Below, in pieces: positions 6,727 through 10,434 of a stretch of 10,434 bases of DNA (position 1 is the first letter of the stretch; the number at the start of each line of letters is the position of its first letter). The notes below the pieces were generated by a model. It saw only the letters and a program-made list of their open reading frames with translations, did no database searches and was not told the DNA's origin. A program made the position numbers and the translations under genes. The stretch lies in the NCBI GenBank assembly GCA_043779285.1, contig JAYWEL010000135.1, forward strand, positions 1 through 10,434, given 5' to 3'. The stretch is from MGR-bin208 sp043779285 (lineage in GTDB: Bacteria; Bacteroidota; Bacteroidia; Chitinophagales; Chitinophagaceae).

Positions 6727-7923
6727 ATGATCAGTTTCCTGGTAATTGTAATAGCCCTTGTTTTAGTTTTTGATTTCATTAATGGTTTCCATGACGCAGC
6801 CAATTCAATTGCAACGATTGTTTCTACAAAAGTGCTGACTCCCTTTCAGGCTGTTGTTTGGGCTGCTTTTTTTAATTTTATAGCCCTTTTTATTTTCACT
6901 GATTTTAACGTGGCTACAACCATATCGAAAACTGTTCATCAGGAATTTATTACGCTGCCGTTGATTTTTTCGGGAATCATTGCAGCAATTGCATGGAATC
7001 TTCTCACCTGGTGGTTTGGTATTCCTTCATCCTCTTCACATACACTTATAGGTGGTTTTTCCGGAGCGGCAATTGCAGCGGCCGGTTTTAGTTCAGTCAA
7101 TTCTGCCGTAATATTAAAAACAGCCAGTTTTATCATTATCGCTCCTCTTGTGGGTATGGTTATGGCGTTGTTAATGTCACTTTGGTTTCTTAACTCATTC
7201 AGAAAAAACTTTGTACCAAAATTTTTATCAATTATTGTACTTTCTTTGGTTGGTTTTTTTCTTTACAAAAACCTGGAGTTTGATGCAACAAAATTAAAAT
7301 CAAACTACGATTCTTATTACCTGAATGTGATTTTTTACTCCAAAAATTTCAAATGGATACTTTTGGCATTCATAATATCAGCCATGGCAATTTTTACTTT
7401 TTACCTGAACACCCTGAATACAAAAAGCTCAAACAAATGGTTTAGGAAATTACAATTGTTATCATCTGCCGCATTTAGTATTGGCCATGGAGGAAATGAT
7501 GCGCAAAAAGCCATGGGTATAATAGCCGCAGCAATGATAGCTGCTGGTCAAATTCAAAGTGTTGAAAGTATGCCATTCTGGGTTCCATTATCCTGTCACT
7601 TAGCGATTGCTTTAGGTACTTTAAGCGGTGGATGGAGAATTGTGAAAACAATGGGAACCAAAATCACCAAAGTGACTCCATTTGAAGGTGTTGCTGCTGA
7701 AACAGCCGGTGCTATTACTTTATTTGTAACAGAAGCTTTAAAGATTCCGGTGAGTACTACGCATACAATTACCGGTTCTATTATCGGTGTTGGTGCTACC
7801 AAACGCCTGTCAGCTGTACGTTGGGGAGTTACGGTAAACCTTTTATGGGCATGGATTCTTACAATTCCTGTGAGTGCTTTATTAGCTGCAGGCGTGTATT
7901 CAATTGTTAAATTATTTTTCTAA
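6727..7923 (+). CDS. pit: PiT-family inorganic phosphate transporter
   Basis: Inner-membrane cation-coupled phosphate permease of 398 residues with about ten predicted helices. The two signature repeats of the family are present: DFINGFHDAANSIAT (16-30) with STKVLTP, and SIGHGGNDAQKAMGII (251-266). Each is matched by a downstream serine/threonine-histidine motif, GIPSSSSHTLIGG (98-110) and IPVSTTHTITGS (340-351). A hydrophilic, lysine-rich stretch (about 180-210) separates the halves. The conserved Asn/Asp residues N26, N257 and D258 suggest a functional protein. The DUF47 gene upstream is its usual partner. PiT systems are typically lower-affinity than Pst. No strong promoter is seen in the 77-bp gap, which contains CAAATAATATT twice (6676-6686, 6714-6724). 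The family assignment is secure; the coupling ion cannot be read from sequence. Confidence 0.95.
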   Translation: MISFLVIVIALVLVFDFINGFHDAANSIATIVSTKVLTPFQAVVWAAFFNFIALFIFTDFNVATTISKTVHQEFITLPLIFSGIIAAIAWNLLTWWFGIPSSSSHTLIGGFSGAAIAAAGFSSVNSAVILKTASFIIIAPLVGMVMALLMSLWFLNSFRKNFVPKFLSIIVLSLVGFFLYKNLEFDATKLKSNYDSYYLNVIFYSKNFKWILLAFIISAMAIFTFYLNTLNTKSSNKWFRKLQLLSSAAFSIGHGGNDAQKAMGIIAAAMIAAGQIQSVESMPFWVPLSCHLAIALGTLSGGWRIVKTMGTKITKVTPFEGVAAETAGAITLFVTEALKIPVSTTHTITGSIIGVGATKRLSAVRWGVTVNLLWAWILTIPVSALLAAGVYSIVKLFF

Positions 7924-7946
7924 CCCAATCTCTTTTCTTTTTTCCC

Positions 7947-7954
7947 GATTTTTG
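7947..7954 (+). promoter_or_regulatory. Possible weak -7 element before galE
   Basis: GATTTTTG matches TAnnTTTG except at the first base and lies 16 bases before the galE ATG. No TTG is found at the right distance upstream. It may supplement read-through from the PiT gene, since no terminator is visible in the 47-bp gap. Confidence 0.3.
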
Positions 7955-7970
7955 CCTGAAATAGTTTTTC

Positions 7971-9026
7971 ATGGAAAAAATTTTAGTAACCGGCGGAGCC
8001 GGATATATAGGATCGCATACCTTAATTGATTTAATCAATCATGGGTATGATATTATATCTGTAGATAATCATTCCAGATCAAATCCGGTTATTTTGGAAG
8101 CTGTTGAAAAAATCACCGGACAGAAAATAAAAAATTACCATGTAGACCTTTGCAATTTCGATGACAGCTTTGCTATTTTTCAGGAAAACCCGGATATTAT
8201 TGGTGTAATACATTTTGCAGCATTCAAATCCGTCGGCGAATCGGTTGAAAATCCGTTGATGTATTTCGAAAATAATTTAACCTCCCTCATCAACTTATTA
8301 AAATGCATGAAGGAATTTTCTATTCCATGGTTTGTGTTTTCTTCTTCCTGTACTGTTTATGGCAATCCGGATGAATCAATGGTCACCGAAATCACTACTC
8401 CTAAACCGGCAGAATCTCCTTATGGTTATACCAAACAAATGGGCGAACAAATAGTGAATGAATTTTCGAAAACAACTAAAACAGCCTGTATTTTACTACG
8501 TTATTTCAATCCGGTTGGTGCACATCCAAGTAATTTAATTGGCGAACTTCCAATTGGGAAACCACAGAACCTGATTCCTGCCATTACCCAAACGGCTATT
8601 GGAAAAATGCCCATGATGTTGGTGCATGGTAGCGACTATCCTACCCGTGACGGTTCTTGTGTTAGAGATTATGTGCATGTGTGCGACATTGCACATGCAC
8701 ATACATTAGCATTAAAATTCCTGAAAGAAAATAAATTTCGCCGATCAAGTGAAATATTCAACCTGGGTACCGGAAAAGGCGTAACTGTTTTGGAAGCTAT
8801 TCATGCTTTTGAAAAAGTAAGTAACAAAAAATTGAATTATCAAATTGGACCAAGAAGACCTGGTGATGTAGTTTCCATTTATGCCAATAATGAACGTGCA
8901 AAAAATGAGTTGGGCTGGGAACCCAAATTCTCTCTGGAAGACATGCTTTTAACGGCATGGAAATGGGAACAATATTTAAAAACCGACGAATCGATATTTA
9001 TTGGCAAACCCGGGGAACTTAATTAA
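7971..9026 (+). CDS. galE: UDP-glucose 4-epimerase
   Basis: Cytoplasmic short-chain dehydrogenase-type enzyme that interconverts UDP-glucose and UDP-galactose using bound NAD+, in the Leloir pathway and in supply of sugars for surface polysaccharides. The protein is 351 residues, close to the usual 338-350. The NAD-binding motif is VTGGAGYIGSHT (G8, G11, G14). Other family marks are HFAAFKSVGES (81-91), VFSSSCTVYGNP (122-133) with catalytic Ser126, SPYGYTK with Tyr151 and Lys155 as the YxxxK pair, LRYFNPVGAHPS, and GSDYPTRDGSCVRDYVHVCD followed by RRPGDVV in the C-terminal part. All key residues are present. The gene follows pit by 47 bases on the same strand but has no obvious functional link to phosphate uptake. 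A related UDP-sugar epimerase specificity cannot be excluded. Confidence 0.95.
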   Translation: MEKILVTGGAGYIGSHTLIDLINHGYDIISVDNHSRSNPVILEAVEKITGQKIKNYHVDLCNFDDSFAIFQENPDIIGVIHFAAFKSVGESVENPLMYFENNLTSLINLLKCMKEFSIPWFVFSSSCTVYGNPDESMVTEITTPKPAESPYGYTKQMGEQIVNEFSKTTKTACILLRYFNPVGAHPSNLIGELPIGKPQNLIPAITQTAIGKMPMMLVHGSDYPTRDGSCVRDYVHVCDIAHAHTLALKFLKENKFRRSSEIFNLGTGKGVTVLEAIHAFEKVSNKKLNYQIGPRRPGDVVSIYANNERAKNELGWEPKFSLEDMLLTAWKWEQYLKTDESIFIGKPGELN

Positions 9027-9210
9027 TAGCAAATTGGTAAATAGGAATTAGAAAAATATTTTTTACAAGATTCATGGACCCAGTAAATTTTAAAGAAATA
9101 AAAATTTTCATACTTGCATAAGAACAGGTAAAGAATGTATTTGAACAATAGTCTTGCTAAATATTTGCAGCGCTTTTAAGATTTAAGTTTTTTCAATTGC
9201 TAATTGTTTA

Positions 9211-9240
9211 TTGCCAATTTCTTTCTAACCCTTAGTTTTG
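9211..9240 (+). promoter_or_regulatory. Bacteroidota-type promoter of the transketolase gene
   Basis: TTG at 9211-9213 and TAGTTTTG at 9233-9240 are separated by 19 bases, a good match to the -33/-7 consensus. The start point would be about 9245, leaving a leader of under 20 bases with an A8 run before the ATG at 9263. The rest of the 236-bp gap after galE shows no gene or terminator; TAGCAAATTGG near 9027 and TTGCCAATTTC near 9211 form a diffuse imperfect inverted repeat. Confidence 0.6.
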
Positions 9241-9262
9241 CGCAGCCCCTCAAAAAAAACAT

Positions 9263-10225
9263 ATGCTTAAAAATATTCAGCCTACAGGACAGAAAGATAC
9301 CCGAAGCGGATTTGGTGATGGAATAGTGGAAGCAGCACGAAAAAATCCGAATATAGTTGCGCTTACAGCCGATTTGGCCGGCTCCTTAAAACTGCAACAG
9401 TTTATGAAAGAGTTTCCGGAAAGGTTTATTCAGTGCGGAATATCTGAAGCCAACATGATGGGGGTTGCAGCCGGATTGACTATCGGAGGTAAAATACCTT
9501 ATACTACCACTTTTGCAAATTTTTCTACCGGAAGAGTTTACGATCAAATCCGTCAAAGCATTGCTTACAGTGGTAAAAATGTAAAAATATGTGCTTCACA
9601 TGCCGGATTAACTTTGGGTGAAGATGGAGCTACTCACCAAATTTTAGAAGATATTGGTTTAATGAAAATGCTACCAGGCATGACCGTTGTAGTGCCTTGT
9701 GATTATAGCCAAACAAAAGCGGCAACGATGGCCATCGCCGACTTGGAAGGCCCGGTTTATTTACGATTCGGCCGACCGGTTTGGCCAATCTTTACAAATA
9801 CAGAAGATTTCGTTTTGGGCAAAGCCCAGGTTTTTTCTGAAGGAACAGATATAAGCATTTTTGCCTGTGGACATATGGTATGGAATGCAATTCAGGCCGG
9901 AGTCATATTACAGGAAAAAGGAATCAGTGTAGAGGTCATCAACATACATACAATCAAACCAATTGATGAAGAAGCCATCATTAAATCATTACGTAAAACA
10001 CGGTGTGCTGTAACTGCAGAAGAACATAATATTATCGGTGGGTTAGGTGATGCTGTAGCTCAAATAGCTGCAAGACATATTCCTACTCCAATTGAATATG
10101 TAGGCACTAAAGATACCTTTGGAGAAAGTGGTACTCCCATGGAATTATTAAAAAAATATGGGTTGGATATACCCGATATTGTTGCAGCTGCAGAAAAAGC
10201 CATGAGTCGTAAAACAATCGGATAA
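9263..10225 (+). CDS. Transketolase, C-terminal subunit (split enzyme)
   Basis: A 320-residue protein equal to the C-terminal half of transketolase: the pyrimidine-binding domain (about 12-175) and the transketolase C-terminal domain (about 185-310). Together with a separate N-terminal subunit that binds the diphosphate of thiamine diphosphate, it would transfer two-carbon ketol units in the non-oxidative pentose phosphate pathway. Visible motifs are RSGFGDGIVEAA, FIQCGISEANMMGVAAGL with Glu62 in the position that activates the cofactor, TFANFSTGRVYDQIRQSI, SHAGLTLGEDGATHQILED, GPVYLRFGRPVWP and EEHNIIGGLGDAVAQ. The N-terminal partner normally lies just upstream in Bacteroidota, but here the neighbour is galE and no partner is in the window. 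The gene has its own promoter and terminator. The related pyruvate-dehydrogenase beta or DXP synthase families are less likely given the motifs and length. Confidence 0.92.
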   Translation: MLKNIQPTGQKDTRSGFGDGIVEAARKNPNIVALTADLAGSLKLQQFMKEFPERFIQCGISEANMMGVAAGLTIGGKIPYTTTFANFSTGRVYDQIRQSIAYSGKNVKICASHAGLTLGEDGATHQILEDIGLMKMLPGMTVVVPCDYSQTKAATMAIADLEGPVYLRFGRPVWPIFTNTEDFVLGKAQVFSEGTDISIFACGHMVWNAIQAGVILQEKGISVEVINIHTIKPIDEEAIIKSLRKTRCAVTAEEHNIIGGLGDAVAQIAARHIPTPIEYVGTKDTFGESGTPMELLKKYGLDIPDIVAAAEKAMSRKTIG

Positions 10226-10244
10226 AATAATTTTTTTTATTTTT

Positions 10245-10285
10245 AAGCAGCTTCTATCATAAATTGAGCCTGCTTTTTTATTTTT
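10245..10285 (+). terminator. Rho-independent terminator after the transketolase gene
   Basis: AAGCAG (10245-10250) pairs with CTGCTT (10270-10275). After a C-C mismatch the stem continues for three more pairs (TTC with GAG, one of them a G-T wobble). The right arm runs into TTTTTTATTTTT. It begins 20 bases after the stop codon. Confidence 0.7.
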
Positions 10286-10336
10286 AGCTTGTTTAGATTG
10301 AATATCTTTCCAAAAGAAAAGCTATTATCTCTAAAC

Positions 10337-10419
10337 TAATACCATCTTGATTTACTAAATAGTCCAACGCCCGCCTGACCGAACGGGCAGGGACTATGTG
10401 TAAATCTTAGATGGTATTA
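10337..10419. repeat. Long imperfect palindrome, possible MITE or REP-like intergenic element
   Basis: Four nested paired segments form an 83-nt hairpin: TAATACCATCT (10337-10347) with AGATGGTATTA (10409-10419); GATTTAC (10349-10355) with GTAAATC (10400-10406); ATAGTCC (10359-10365) with GGACTAT (10391-10397); and GCCCG (10369-10373) with CGGGC (10384-10388). That is 30 pairs around a 10-nt tip, with small bulges between segments. The GC-rich tip stands out from the AT-rich surroundings. There is no T-run, so it is not a standard terminator. The perfect 11-bp ends beginning and ending in TA would suit a small non-autonomous mobile element with a TA target. No coding sequence is seen between 10226 and the window end. 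Confidence 0.7.
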
Positions 10420-10434
10420 TACCGCAGAAAAGCG

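Noticed and set aside
6939..7136. Minus-strand frames here and at 7596-7802
   Set aside because: Antisense to conserved membrane segments of the PiT gene.
9027..9227. Imperfect inverted repeat across the galE-transketolase gap
   Set aside because: About two thirds identity over 28 bases in AT-rich DNA, with arms 150 bases apart; not convincing as an element or terminator.

Overview
The window looks like chromosomal DNA of a member of the Bacteroidota, probably near the Chitinophagales or Sphingobacteriia. The DNA is AT-rich. Several genes have the Bacteroidota promoter form (a TAnnTTTG -7 element, often as TTTGCA just before the gene, with TTG about 19 bases upstream). Start codons follow A-rich leaders rather than Shine-Dalgarno sites. 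The gene families also fit: a TonB-dependent receptor with an N-terminal carboxypeptidase-regulatory-like domain, an 'SCKK' lipoprotein, a DUF5690 membrane protein and a transketolase split into two subunits.

Layout. Positions 1-218 (minus) hold the 5' end of a DUF5690-type membrane protein gene. From 359 to 5879, three minus-strand genes encode outer-membrane proteins: a phosphate-selective-porin (OprO/OprP-like) gene broken by a frameshift, a TonB-dependent receptor, and a glycine/aspartate-rich lipoprotein that probably folds as a beta-helix. Diverging from the porin on the plus strand are a DUF47 (PhoU-like) gene and a PiT inorganic phosphate transporter gene, followed by galE (7971-9026). 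A lone C-terminal transketolase subunit gene (9263-10225) has its own promoter and terminator. The window ends in a long imperfect hairpin (10337-10419) that looks like a small dispersed repeat.

How it fits together. Porin, DUF47 protein and PiT transporter make this a phosphate-acquisition locus. Upstream of the TonB-dependent receptor lies a run of (G/A/T)TAACA-like hexamers in exact 11-bp register (4593-4653). A shorter run of the same hexamer lies upstream of the porin, next to a good -33/-7 promoter (5896-5953). This is the architecture of PhoB/PhoP binding sites, and the hexamer resembles the TTAACA unit of the Bacillus PhoP box. The most interesting reading is that the receptor/lipoprotein pair is a phosphate-starvation outer-membrane uptake system, for an unidentified phosphorus compound, co-regulated with the porin. 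That function is inference; the repeats and the gene order are seen directly.

Other points of note are the porin frameshift next to a T6/(TA)4 tract, a perfect 13-bp triplicate repeat spanning the receptor stop codon and the gap to the lipoprotein gene, and the apparent near-leaderless start of the receptor.
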